Source of the DNA: an uncultured Sphingomonadales bacterium
GTDB lineage: Bacteria; Pseudomonadota; Alphaproteobacteria; Sphingomonadales; Sphingomonadaceae
Direction of reading: 5' to 3'
Assembly (NCBI GenBank): GCA_903839675.1
Contig: CAIMDB010000007.1
Coordinates: 1-64,000 of the forward strand
DNA length: 64,000 bases
Positions 1-6,733 of this stretch are shown piece by piece (the stretch's first letter is position 1; each line of letters starts with the position of its first letter). The position numbers and the translations under genes are program-made. A model generated the notes under the pieces. That model saw only the letters and a program-made list of their open reading frames with translations, did not search any database and had not been told where the DNA came from.

Positions 1-89
1 AGACCTTCAAGGACCTTGACGCCGCGCGCTGGCCCGAGGCGCTGGTCGCCGTGAACGCGAAGATCGCCGAGCTGGGGGTGATGCAATGA
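1..89 (+). CDS. 3' end of an unidentified gene, cut by the window edge
   Basis: An open frame enters from the left edge (first full codon at 3) and ends with TGA at 87-89. Only 28 residues are visible, ending AKIAELGVMQ, too few to name a family. The stop overlaps the ATG of the DUF2800 gene by four bases (ATGA), a typical coupled arrangement in phage early operons. I infer that it belongs to the same prophage remnant; its function is unknown. Confidence 0.55.
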   Translation, partial: TFKDLDAARWPEALVAVNAKIAELGVMQ

Positions 90-288
90 ACCTGGTCCCC
101 ACCGTTCTCGCGCACTCCCTCTGGAGCGCGTCTGGGTTTGCCCAGAAGATCGCTTGCCCCGGCAGCCACGTCCTGCAGGCAGGCAAGCCCAACACCAGCA
201 GCATCTATGCAGCCGAGGGTACGGCTGCCCACCAGGTGCTCACCTGGGCGCTGCAGTTCAACACGCAGGCATCGGCATTCATCGGCTG

Positions 289-522
289 CTACATCGGTGT
301 CGACGGCTTCACCGTAGACGCGGCAATGGCCACCGGGGAAAACTCCCCGGGAGAGACGCTTAAGCCACGTTCAACAGCACTTTGGGTAATCGCATTGTGC
401 CATTTTGCGGGAATTGTTCCCGTCTTTGCCCAGTGCTGGACAGTGCTTTGTTTTGTACCGAGAGCGTCGGCTAGGGCTGACTGCCCACCGAATTTGGCGA
501 TAACATTCTGCGCAGCATTCAT
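289..522 (-). CDS. Small Cro/CI- or YdaS-like HTH regulator of phage type
   Basis: This 77-aa protein has a helix-turn-helix pattern in residues 5-45: FGGQSALADALGTKQSTVQHWAKTG. The following IPAKWH is the usual sequence in alphaproteobacterial phage regulators of the Cro/YdaS kind. A strong ribosome site (AGGAGG, complement of 531-536) lies 8 nt before the ATG. The natural domain seems to end around SVSPGEF; the last 16 residues read into the neighbouring DUF2800 fragment, so the C-terminus is probably altered. It presumably represses its own promoter through the TAACGAA repeats just upstream. Family assignment is by motif reading only. Confidence 0.75.
   Translation of the reverse strand: MNAAQNVIAKFGGQSALADALGTKQSTVQHWAKTGTIPAKWHNAITQSAVERGLSVSPGEFSPVAIAASTVKPSTPM
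333..350. repeat. Perfect inverted repeat at the prophage-remnant junction
   Basis: CCGGGGA (333-339) and TCCCCGG (344-350) pair perfectly around the loop AAAC. The hairpin lies where DUF2800 similarity stops and where the C-terminal tail of the oppositely oriented HTH gene begins. It could act as a terminator-like structure, or mark a fold-back that promoted the rearrangement. No U-tract follows on either strand. Confidence 0.5.
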
Positions 523-535
523 GAGTTGAGCCTCC

Positions 536-589
536 TAACGAATATCAAATTAACGAAAATATTGGTTATTGCAATATATTTTTTCGTTA
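536..589. promoter_or_regulatory. Operator cluster upstream of the HTH regulator
   Basis: This very AT-rich stretch holds three TAACGAA copies: direct at 536 and 551, inverted at 583-589. The arms TAACGAAAATATTG (551-564) and CAATATATTTTTTCGTTA (572-589) form an imperfect palindrome interrupted by 4 extra bases. The first copy touches the ribosome site of the HTH gene. This is the layout of a phage-repressor operator, so autoregulation is the simplest reading. Confidence 0.55.
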
Positions 590-689
590 GTTTGCTCATA
601 TCGCTGAATTTTGCTCCAAAAGCTGGAAAGCATCCCGGCCTCGGACAGGCACGGCAATGTGCTTTAACGCTCGCATTTGCGTGGGTTAC

Positions 690-935
690 TTAAGCTCCGT
701 CCGCCTCACGACGCTCAAGCAGTGTCCGAAGATTGTTTTGAGCTGTACCATGACCACTTGCCAGAAATTCGTCGATGGATTGGCGATTAGGCTTCGTTAT
801 TTCGCCTGAACCTCGCCCGGGACCGGCTGAGTACTCCGTTTCAACAAACATCTCGCCGGCTTCCTCCACACAAAGGTAATGCCACGTTTCATCATGGTTG
901 CCTTTCTCGTGGTAAAAGAACTGAACTCGTTCCAT
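690..935 (-). CDS. Hypothetical protein, 81 aa
   Basis: I chose the second of two adjacent ATGs (933-935) because GGAGG on the complement of 943-947 is 7 nt upstream; a start at 938 is equally possible in frame. The product begins MERVQFFYHEKGNHDETWHYLCVE and is acidic, with no signal peptide or membrane segment. The pattern FFYHEKGNHDETWHYLCVEEAGEMFVETE looks like a small compact beta-rich domain, but I do not recognise a family. It sits between the phage regulator and mutM and may be part of the prophage remnant or the first chromosomal gene. Confidence 0.5.
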   Translation of the reverse strand: MERVQFFYHEKGNHDETWHYLCVEEAGEMFVETEYSAGPGRGSGEITKPNRQSIDEFLASGHGTAQNNLRTLLERREADGA

Positions 936-1072
936 CATATCGCCTCCATTTTGCTTTTCGCCTTGTAGACTTCCGAGCCAAGTTGCGAAAGGCGAGGGCG
1001 CTCCATTCTTTGTCGCGAATATCCCAGCCCCCCCCACTGGCCATTCCCCCAACCCTCAGCTAACGCCGCCCC

Positions 1073-1885
1073 ATGCCAGAACTCCCCGAAGTTGAAACCA
1101 CCGTCCGTGGTCTGCGCCAAGTCCTTGACGGGCAGCGGCTGACGCATGTTGAGGCGCGGCGGGCGGATTTGCGGTGGCCGTTTCCGGTGGACCTGCGGCA
1201 GCGGATGCAAGGCGCGACCGTCACGAGTCTCGGTCGGCGGGCGAAATACGGGCTGATCCATACCGACCGAGGCGACACGATGGTGTTCCACCTCGGCATG
1301 TCGGGGCGCTGGCGGATTGATCCGGACGAGATCGGCAAGCACGGGCATCTTGTCGTCGAGACGGCGGGTGGAAACCGGCTTGTGCTGGATGACCCACGAC
1401 GCTTTGGCTCGGTGGATCTGGTGCGGACCGATGCGGTAGGCCTCTATCGCGGCTTCGTCCGCATGGGGCCGGAGCCGCTTGACGATCAGTTTACGGCCCG
1501 TGTTCTCGCCAAGGCGCTGGAAGGGCGGGCGGCGCCCATCAAGGCGATGCTGCTCGATCAGCGCATCGTGGCGGGGCTTGGCAATATCTATGTGTGTGAG
1601 GCGCTCAACATGGCGGGCATCGCCCCGGGACGGGCCGGGGGGCAGATTGCAACGGCGCGGCTGGAGAAGCTGGTGGTGGCGATCAAAGAAGTGCTGGCGG
1701 CGGCGATTGAGGCGGGGGGCTCTACCCTGCGCGATTATGCGCGGCCCGATGGGGAACTGGGCTATTTCTTCAAGCAATGGCGCGTTTATGGGCGCGAGGG
1801 CGAGGCGTGCGTCTGCGGTTCGGTCGTCCAGCGGCGGGTGGATAGTGGCCGATCGACCTTTTACTGCGCGAAATGCCAGCGCTGA
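1073..1885 (+). CDS. mutM: Formamidopyrimidine-DNA glycosylase (Fpg/MutM)
   Basis: This base-excision repair enzyme removes 8-oxoguanine and formamidopyrimidines and nicks the abasic site. The 270 aa match the usual family length. The N-terminus MPELPEVET gives the catalytic Pro2 and Glu3, and Lys58 (RRAKY) is the DNA-contacting lysine. The helix-two-turn-helix region holds LDQRIVAGLGNIYVCEAL (about 160-180). The C-terminal zinc finger is unusual: the first pair reads CVC instead of CxxC, followed by a normal YCAKCQ. It is followed by rpsT and dnaA, an order common in Sphingomonadales. Confidence 0.97.
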   Translation: MPELPEVETTVRGLRQVLDGQRLTHVEARRADLRWPFPVDLRQRMQGATVTSLGRRAKYGLIHTDRGDTMVFHLGMSGRWRIDPDEIGKHGHLVVETAGGNRLVLDDPRRFGSVDLVRTDAVGLYRGFVRMGPEPLDDQFTARVLAKALEGRAAPIKAMLLDQRIVAGLGNIYVCEALNMAGIAPGRAGGQIATARLEKLVVAIKEVLAAAIEAGGSTLRDYARPDGELGYFFKQWRVYGREGEACVCGSVVQRRVDSGRSTFYCAKCQR

Positions 1886-1888
1886 TGG

Positions 1889-1916
1889 TTGACCTGCCCG
1901 ACAGACCCCGATAAAG
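1889..1916 (+). promoter_or_regulatory. Candidate sigma-70 promoter of rpsT
   Basis: TTGACC (1889-1894) and a GATAAA/ATAAAG hexamer (1910-1916) are separated by 15-16 bp, about 70 nt before the rpsT ATG. This is the best -35/-10 pair between mutM and rpsT. It was assigned by eye; no start site is known. Confidence 0.35.
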
Positions 1917-1985
1917 GGCCGCCTTCACGCAGGTGCGGATGATTCCGCGCCGCTTTTGTTTCGGACAGATTTGAGGTCATACGAT

Positions 1986-2249
1986 ATGGCGAATACGCCG
2001 CAAGCCAAGAAGCGCATCCGTCGCAACGCTCGTCGTGCGGTGGTCAACCATAACCGTATCAGCCGCATTCGCACCTTCGTAAAGAAGGTTGAAGCTGCGA
2101 TCGAAGCTGGCGACAAGACCGAAGCTGCAACCGCGCTTCAGGCCGCCCAGCCGGAAATGGCACGTGGCATTGCAACGGGTGTTCTCCACAAGAATACGGT
2201 CGCGCGGAAGTTTTCGCGCTTGACCAAGAAGGTTGCAGAGCTGGCCTAA
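1986..2249 (+). CDS. rpsT: 30S ribosomal protein S20
   Basis: The 87-aa basic protein [23 protein letters not shown] is a classic S20, which binds 16S rRNA in the body of the small subunit. The start at 1986 gives the canonical [15 protein letters not shown]-terminus; the upstream in-frame ATG at 1956 would add a non-conserved decapeptide. Length and the C-terminal [17 protein letters not shown] are typical. It is a single-gene unit with its own terminator, between mutM and dnaA. Confidence 0.98.
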   Translation: MANTPQAKKRIRRNARRAVVNHNRISRIRTFVKKVEAAIEAGDKTEAATALQAAQPEMARGIATGVLHKNTVARKFSRLTKKVAELA

Positions 2250-2272
2250 GCCTTCAACCTCGATCGAATTTG

Positions 2273-2304
2273 AGCCTGTCGGAACCATTTCGGCAGGCTT
2301 TTTT
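2273..2304 (+). terminator. Rho-independent terminator of rpsT
   Basis: AGCCTGTCG (2273-2281) pairs with CGGCAGGCT (2291-2299) with one G-U pair, followed by a run of six T. It lies 23 nt after the rpsT stop. Confidence 0.85.
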
Positions 2305-2663
2305 CGTTGTGCGGTGCGGCAATTGCCAAGACCGGCCTGTAACCACGATTCGTTCATTGCCGATGTGGATTGTTTCAAATTAAGTCATTTTAAAACAATA
2401 ACTTAGGCTAAATATTACGAATTTCAGCGCGTTGCTGAGTCAACTACATTTATTTCATTTTTTTTACGCCTCTGCCCCTTGATCGAATCCGGTGCGTGCC
2501 ACACAAACCCACTTCGGATGCGGGCGAATCAGTCTGCATCTGATCAATTGAAACAGGCTCTGCCGGCCGGAATGGGGCGATTCCGGATAGAGGCGACCTG
2601 TGTCGATTGATGGGGGATCAACATTCATGTGCGGCGGAAGCGGGCCGGGGAGATTTTTGTCGC
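2305..2663 (+). promoter_or_regulatory. dnaA leader/promoter region without a gene
   Basis: No convincing coding frame is present in these 359 bp. The segment 2380-2465 is AT-rich, with ATTTTAAAACAATAA and TATTTCATTTTTT tracts suited to a promoter. The nearest match to a DnaA box is TGTGGATTG at 2363-2371, which differs from TGTGGATAA at two positions. One weak box is not enough to call a replication origin. The ribosome site GGGGAGA at 2647-2653 precedes the chosen GTG start of dnaA. Confidence 0.45.
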
Positions 2664-4049
2664 GTGTCTTCAAATTTGAACACCATCAGCTTTGCACAGC
2701 CGGAACCCGATCAGTTCCAGATCGCCTGGGCTGCGATCCGCGCCGGCCTGCGTGCGGATGTTGGCGCGCGCACATTTGACCATTGGCTGAAGCCTGTTGA
2801 TCTTGTTGGCTATCATGAGGCTGATCAGGCCATCCGCCTGTCGCTCCCGTCGGACTTCATGGCGAGCTGGGTCTCTTCCCATTATACCGACCGTCTGACC
2901 CTCGCTTGGCGCGCGATGCTGCCGCAGGTGCGCAGCGTCCGGATTGAAACATCCTCGGGCAAGCCTGTGGAACGCTACACCGTCGAAGCGCCGGTGGACG
3001 AAACGCCTGTGGAAAGCGTCTCGCCGCTCTCCAGCCAGTTTGACCGCAAGCTGACTTTTTCGACTTTCGTGACGGGCGCGCCCAATATGGTCGCCTATAA
3101 TGCCGCGCAGGCACTGGCCGCAGGCGACCGAACCTCATTCAGCCCGCTGTACGTCCATTCGCAGACGGGATTGGGCAAAACCCATCTTCTCCATGCCATC
3201 GGGCATGAAGTGCTGCGGCTGAACAAGGATGCGCGCATCCTGTACATGTCGGCGGAACGCTTCATGTTCGACTTTGTGACCGCAATGCGTGCGCGCGACA
3301 CCTTCTCGTTCAAGGCGCGGCTGCGGTCTGCCGATGTGCTGATGATCGACGACGTTCAGTTCATCGCGGGCAAAGAATCGACGCAGGAGGAATTTCTGCA
3401 CACGGTCGATGAGTTGATGACCGGCGGCCGCCGCCTTGTCATCAGCGCGGACCGTGCGCCTCATGCCCTTGATGGCGTGGAAGGCCGTATCCTCTCCCGT
3501 CTGACGCAGGGCCTTGTGGCGGATATTGGCGCGCCGGACTTTACGCTTCGCCGCGCAATCCTGACCGCCAAAGTCGCTGGCCTCGGACTCGATTTGCCCG
3601 GGGACGTTGTGGATTTGCTCGCCACGCGGATTGTTAGCAACATTCGGGAACTGGAAGGCGGTCTTAACCGTCTGGTCGCTTACTCACAGCTACACAGCCG
3701 CCCGATTGACGAAGCGTTTGCCGAAGAAGTTCTGGCGGAAATGTTCCGCGCAAGCCGCAGGCGCATCACGATCGACGAAATCCAGCGTCGTGTGTCAGAG
3801 CATTACCGTATCCGTCAGGCAGAAATGGTGTCGGCCCGTCGTGCGCGTGAAGTCGCGCGGCCACGCCAGGTCGCCATGTATCTCGCCAAGCAACTAACGC
3901 CGCGCTCCTTGCCGGAGATTGGTCGTAAGTTTGGCGGGCGGGATCACACCACGGTCATCCATGCCATCCGCCAGATCGAGCGCCTACGCGGCATTGATAC
4001 CGACATTGATGCTGACGTCCGCACCCTGATGCGCGATTTGGAAGGCTAA
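2664..4049 (+). CDS. dnaA: Chromosomal replication initiator DnaA
   Basis: DnaA binds origin boxes and opens the duplex. The GTG at 2664 is preferred because GGGGAGA lies 10 nt upstream and the product then starts SSNLNTISF; the longer frame from 2607 adds a Cys/Gly-rich stretch unlike DnaA. Visible parts are domain I ([24 protein letters not shown]), an AAA+ core with [11 protein letters not shown] and [12 protein letters not shown], and the domain IV signature [19 protein letters not shown] that reads the DnaA box. The P-loop is odd: the usual GGxGLGKT reads SQTGLGKT. At 461 aa the length is normal. Confidence 0.97.
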   Translation: MSSNLNTISFAQPEPDQFQIAWAAIRAGLRADVGARTFDHWLKPVDLVGYHEADQAIRLSLPSDFMASWVSSHYTDRLTLAWRAMLPQVRSVRIETSSGKPVERYTVEAPVDETPVESVSPLSSQFDRKLTFSTFVTGAPNMVAYNAAQALAAGDRTSFSPLYVHSQTGLGKTHLLHAIGHEVLRLNKDARILYMSAERFMFDFVTAMRARDTFSFKARLRSADVLMIDDVQFIAGKESTQEEFLHTVDELMTGGRRLVISADRAPHALDGVEGRILSRLTQGLVADIGAPDFTLRRAILTAKVAGLGLDLPGDVVDLLATRIVSNIRELEGGLNRLVAYSQLHSRPIDEAFAEEVLAEMFRASRRRITIDEIQRRVSEHYRIRQAEMVSARRAREVARPRQVAMYLAKQLTPRSLPEIGRKFGGRDHTTVIHAIRQIERLRGIDTDIDADVRTLMRDLEG

Positions 4050-4152
4050 ATTTCCGGCGCTTTCCGGCGTTTACGTCAACTTTGGCTTTACCCTTTTCCG
4101 CTACAGCCAAATTGTATTGGCCGAAGGAAAAGGGCGTCTCTTGCCAGACTCC

Positions 4153-4548
4153 ATGGAAAACACTGTCGACTGGACTGCCTTTGCGCAGGCACGCCGTGAT
4201 CTTGGTGACGGTTTTGTGCGCCTGTTCGGCTATTTCCGGGAAGACGGGGCCAAAGCCATTGCGGCCATCGAAGGCGCTGTGCGGCAGGGACAGGCAGCGC
4301 CTATCGTCCTTCCGGCGCACAAGCTGAAATCCGAAGCGCGTGAATTTGGCGCCGAGGCCTTGGCCGCGCTCGCCGAGGACATCGAGCTGAGCGCGCGCGA
4401 CTGTGTCGAATGGCGCCAGAACCCGGCAGATCTCGTTGAACAGGTCGTGGCCCTACGCCCGCTTTATGAAGCGACGGTGCAGGCCATTGATGAAGCGACC
4501 AATCCGCTCAAATCGCGCCGCCCTGCTTTTGGGGCCGCCAGCCGCTAA
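4153..4548 (+). CDS. HPt (histidine phosphotransfer) domain protein
   Basis: A stand-alone 131-aa phosphotransfer domain that would pass phosphate between a hybrid kinase and a response regulator. The helical segment LPAHKLKSEAREFGAEALAALAEDIE carries the HxLKS core with the phospho-accepting histidine. I start at ATG 4153 (MENTVDWTAF); an in-frame TTG at 4141 has a better-placed AAGG upstream and cannot be excluded. No kinase or regulator is adjacent, so its partner is elsewhere. Spacing from dnaA is about 100 bp with no clear terminator. Confidence 0.8.
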   Translation: MENTVDWTAFAQARRDLGDGFVRLFGYFREDGAKAIAAIEGAVRQGQAAPIVLPAHKLKSEAREFGAEALAALAEDIELSARDCVEWRQNPADLVEQVVALRPLYEATVQAIDEATNPLKSRRPAFGAASR

Positions 4549-4567
4549 CGCCTGACGGGGCGGCCGA

Positions 4568-5047
4568 TCAGTCCTCCGCCGCTTGAGATTGAAGCTGGAT
4601 GTAATTGTGAAGCCCCATCTGGCGGATCATTTCGAACTGCGTTTCCAGCACGTCGACGTGATGTTCTTCATTTTCCAGAATATGCGCAAACAGATCACGG
4701 CTCACATAGTCACGCACCGCTTCACAATGCTGGATGGCGTCACGCAGCAGGGGAAGGGCTTCCTCTTCCAGCTCCAGATCGGCCTTCAGCACCTCTTCTA
4801 CATTCTCACCGATGCGCAGGCGGCCGAGCGACTGGAAATTGGGCAGCCCGTCAAGAAAGAGGATGCGCTCCGCCAGCTTGTCGGCGTGCTTCATCTCATC
4901 GATGGATTCCCCATATTCAAACTTGGCAAGCTTGGTCATGCCCCAGTTGTCCAGCATCCGATAATGGAGAAAATACTGATTGATGGCCGTCAGCTCATTT
5001 TTGAGCGCCTCATTCAGAAATTCAATGACCTTCTTGTCGCCGCGCAC
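4568..5047 (-). CDS. bfr: Bacterioferritin
   Basis: This 159-aa subunit belongs to the 24-mer haem-containing iron-storage shell. All di-iron ferroxidase ligands are at canonical positions: Glu18, Glu51, His54, Glu94, Glu127 and His130. Met52, the haem ligand, is also present. The start is a GTG at 5045-5047 giving MRGDKKVIEFLNEAL, the usual MKGDKKVI N-terminus, with AGGAG 8 nt upstream. It follows bfd on the same strand, 62 nt downstream, a standard pairing for iron storage and release. Confidence 0.97.
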   Translation of the reverse strand: MRGDKKVIEFLNEALKNELTAINQYFLHYRMLDNWGMTKLAKFEYGESIDEMKHADKLAERILFLDGLPNFQSLGRLRIGENVEEVLKADLELEEEALPLLRDAIQHCEAVRDYVSRDLFAHILENEEHHVDVLETQFEMIRQMGLHNYIQLQSQAAED

Positions 5048-5109
5048 GTACGTGTCTCCTCGGGTGATGGAGGTGTGATGCTATCAATGAAAAAACGGAT
5101 GAGCCAGCC

Positions 5110-5283
5110 TCAGCAGGCAGCAGAACGTTCCGTGCGGATGATTTCATGTGCAAAAGGGATGCAGGCGCCACATTTGACCTGGCAGCCCAGCGACCGATAA
5201 GCGCGGGCGGGGCTTTTGGCACCGGTGCGCGCGGCTTCGCGGACATCTTTTTCACGTAAAGCGTTACAGACGCAAACGACCAT
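5110..5283 (-). CDS. bfd: Bacterioferritin-associated [2Fe-2S] ferredoxin
   Basis: Bfd docks on bacterioferritin and passes electrons to its haem so that stored iron is released. The 57-aa product starts MVVCVCNALREKDV, and Cys4, Cys6, Cys38 and Cys41 give the C-x-C...C-x2-C cluster ligands. Start 5283 has GGAG 6 nt upstream; the in-frame start at 5295 would only add MEQV. It is the first gene of the bfd-bfr pair and follows the Slam gene 5355-6728 on the same strand. A perfect inverted repeat and a Fur-like sequence lie just upstream. Confidence 0.93.
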   Translation of the reverse strand: MVVCVCNALREKDVREAARTGAKSPARAYRSLGCQVKCGACIPFAHEIIRTERSAAC

Positions 5284-5292
5284 CACTTGCTC

Positions 5293-5342
5293 CACTATTG
5301 CGACTCATTCTCTACAATAGATGCAAATGCTTCGCAATAGTG
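5293..5342. promoter_or_regulatory. Inverted repeat and Fur-like sequence upstream of bfd
   Basis: CACTATTGCGA (5293-5303) and TCGCAATAGTG (5332-5342) are perfect 11-bp inverted copies, 28 bp apart. The left arm runs into TGCGACTCATTCTC (5299-5312), which resembles the TGAGAATCATTCTCA type of Fur box, and a second TGCAAATGCTTCGCA lies at 5322-5336. The position between the Slam gene and bfd suits an iron-responsive operator for bfd-bfr. The repeat could instead be a hairpin ending the Slam transcript, although no T-run is seen. Confidence 0.45.
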
Positions 5343-5354
5343 AGTTTCAGCAGA

Positions 5355-6728
5355 TCAGAAGTAGCGGACAAACCCAAAGCGGACGCGGTGCCGGTCGCTC
5401 TTGTACAGCGTCAGCGAGCTGTCCGTCCGGTTGAAATCATACGTCACAGACGGGGAGAAGCCCCAGAGCCGCAGCGACCGGAGCCCGACCTGAGCGCGGG
5501 CGTTGAAGCGCCAGTCCTTGCGCGGGTCAGCCGAAAAGAGCGGCAAAGGCGCGTCATAAACGGCGCGGGACATGCCGCCCGAAAGGCCGACGGAGATGCC
5601 CATGGGCAGCTCCCCGATGATGCCCAGGTTCGAGCCGATTTCATGGCCCGAGTAAGATTTGGAATTCAAAAGCTCGCGGCGACCAAAGACAGCGACATAG
5701 CCGATCATCGATGAGGCAATAACGCGCTCATAGGCGGCCTGCGCCGAGAGGCTCCAGCCGGTATAGGCAGAGGCAAAGCCAGACTTTGCGTAGCGCGCAT
5801 CAATGTTGAGGCCGAGGCGGTGTCCGCTGGTAAAGTCGTGCTGGAAGCCGAGGCGCGCGCCACCGCCAGTGCTGGCGCTCTTGCCGCCATACCAGCGCTG
5901 AAGGCCAAGTGCTTGGACCGTCACGCGGTTGTTCTCGCTCAATTGGATTTCGGGGCCGGCGGCGAATTGAAGCGCGAAATCATCCGCAGCTTTGCCTTCG
6001 TAATTCATCGCCTGGCCGTCGGTTTCAATCAGCAGCTTGGTGTTGGCTGACAGGCGCGTGCGATAGGAACTGCTGACGACCATGCTTTGCCCGATGCCAG
6101 AACGCTGCCGCGCGGTGGTGTTGAGGGTGAGCGGGATCATGAACCCGCCAAAGTTGACGTCCACGGACTCGGCATTGGTGCCATTATTGATGTTGCTGTC
6201 CGGCGCCAGGCCAACGTCCACCGTCAAATCAAAGCTGCGACGATCCCGCAGCAAGCCCCGCGTCGTGCGGATGGAGCGGAGGACTTCGTCTGGCAGATTT
6301 TTGTCTTCTTGGGCCAGCCGGAAGTGATGATCGGCGCTGCCATATTTGCCCTTCATCTGAAGCGCGCGGGCGAGCTCCAGACGGACGCGGGTCTGTTCGG
6401 GGTGGTCGACAAGGACGGCGCGGAAAAGCCCGATGGCTTCGTCCAGCTGGCCTTGTTCAATGGCCGAATAGCCTTGCAGGAACCGGCGTTCCATGGCGAA
6501 TTTGGGTGTGGCTTCCAGCGCCTTCAGCAGCGGCGCCGCATCGGCGAACAGATGCAGCGAGACCAAGCGATCGGCTTCGGTCAGCAACTGTTCCGCCGTC
6601 ACCCGATAGGTGCACTGGGTTGCGCCGCACGCCGGTGCGTGTGTGTCGGTGGTGTCGGCGATGGCGGGCGATGCGAACATCGCGACCGCCACGCCGATAA
6701 GGCCGGCCAGCTTCGGCATAAGGCGCAT
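5355..6728 (-). CDS. Slam-type surface lipoprotein assembly modifier (DUF560)
   Basis: Slam proteins are outer-membrane proteins that move lipoproteins from the inner leaflet to the cell surface. The 457-aa product has a signal peptide ending around SPAIA, then TPR-like helices (about 45-165, including EQGQLDEAIGLFRAVLVDHPEQTRVRLELARAL). From about 175 there are alternating beta strands to a terminal aromatic (FGFVRYF), as in the 14-strand Slam barrel. It starts 5 nt after the lipoprotein gene 6734-7879, the usual substrate-transporter pairing. Its substrate is probably that lipoprotein. Family call is by architecture and context; a generic TPR-barrel protein is the alternative. Confidence 0.8.
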   Translation of the reverse strand: MRLMPKLAGLIGVAVAMFASPAIADTTDTHAPACGATQCTYRVTAEQLLTEADRLVSLHLFADAAPLLKALEATPKFAMERRFLQGYSAIEQGQLDEAIGLFRAVLVDHPEQTRVRLELARALQMKGKYGSADHHFRLAQEDKNLPDEVLRSIRTTRGLLRDRRSFDLTVDVGLAPDSNINNGTNAESVDVNFGGFMIPLTLNTTARQRSGIGQSMVVSSSYRTRLSANTKLLIETDGQAMNYEGKAADDFALQFAAGPEIQLSENNRVTVQALGLQRWYGGKSASTGGGARLGFQHDFTSGHRLGLNIDARYAKSGFASAYTGWSLSAQAAYERVIASSMIGYVAVFGRRELLNSKSYSGHEIGSNLGIIGELPMGISVGLSGGMSRAVYDAPLPLFSADPRKDWRFNARAQVGLRSLRLWGFSPSVTYDFNRTDSSLTLYKSDRHRVRFGFVRYF

Positions 6729-6733
6729 CCTGA

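Larger units (their letters stand above)
86..529 (+). pseudogene. Truncated DUF2800 (phage Cas4/RecB-like nuclease) gene
   Basis: Residues 1 to about 84 match the start of DUF2800 phage proteins: an HS..SAS..Q.IACPGS stretch followed by SSIYAAEGTAAHQV. DUF2800 proteins are usually several hundred residues long and are related to Cas4/RecB-type nucleases. Here the similarity stops near position 340, just after GVDGFTVDAAMATG. The frame stays open to 529, but from there it only reads the antisense of the HTH gene at 289-522. I therefore treat it as a 5' gene fragment left by a deletion or rearrangement; the catalytic part is absent. The alternative, a short functional protein with a novel C-terminus, is unlikely because that tail is a shadow of a real gene. 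Confidence 0.65.

Noticed and set aside
935-1777. 280-aa minus-strand frame across mutM
   Set aside because: Shadow of mutM, which has all family motifs on the plus strand.
2305-2663. Possible replication origin beside dnaA
   Set aside because: Only one poor DnaA-box match (TGTGGATTG) is visible; alphaproteobacterial origins are often not at dnaA. AT-rich sequence alone is not enough.
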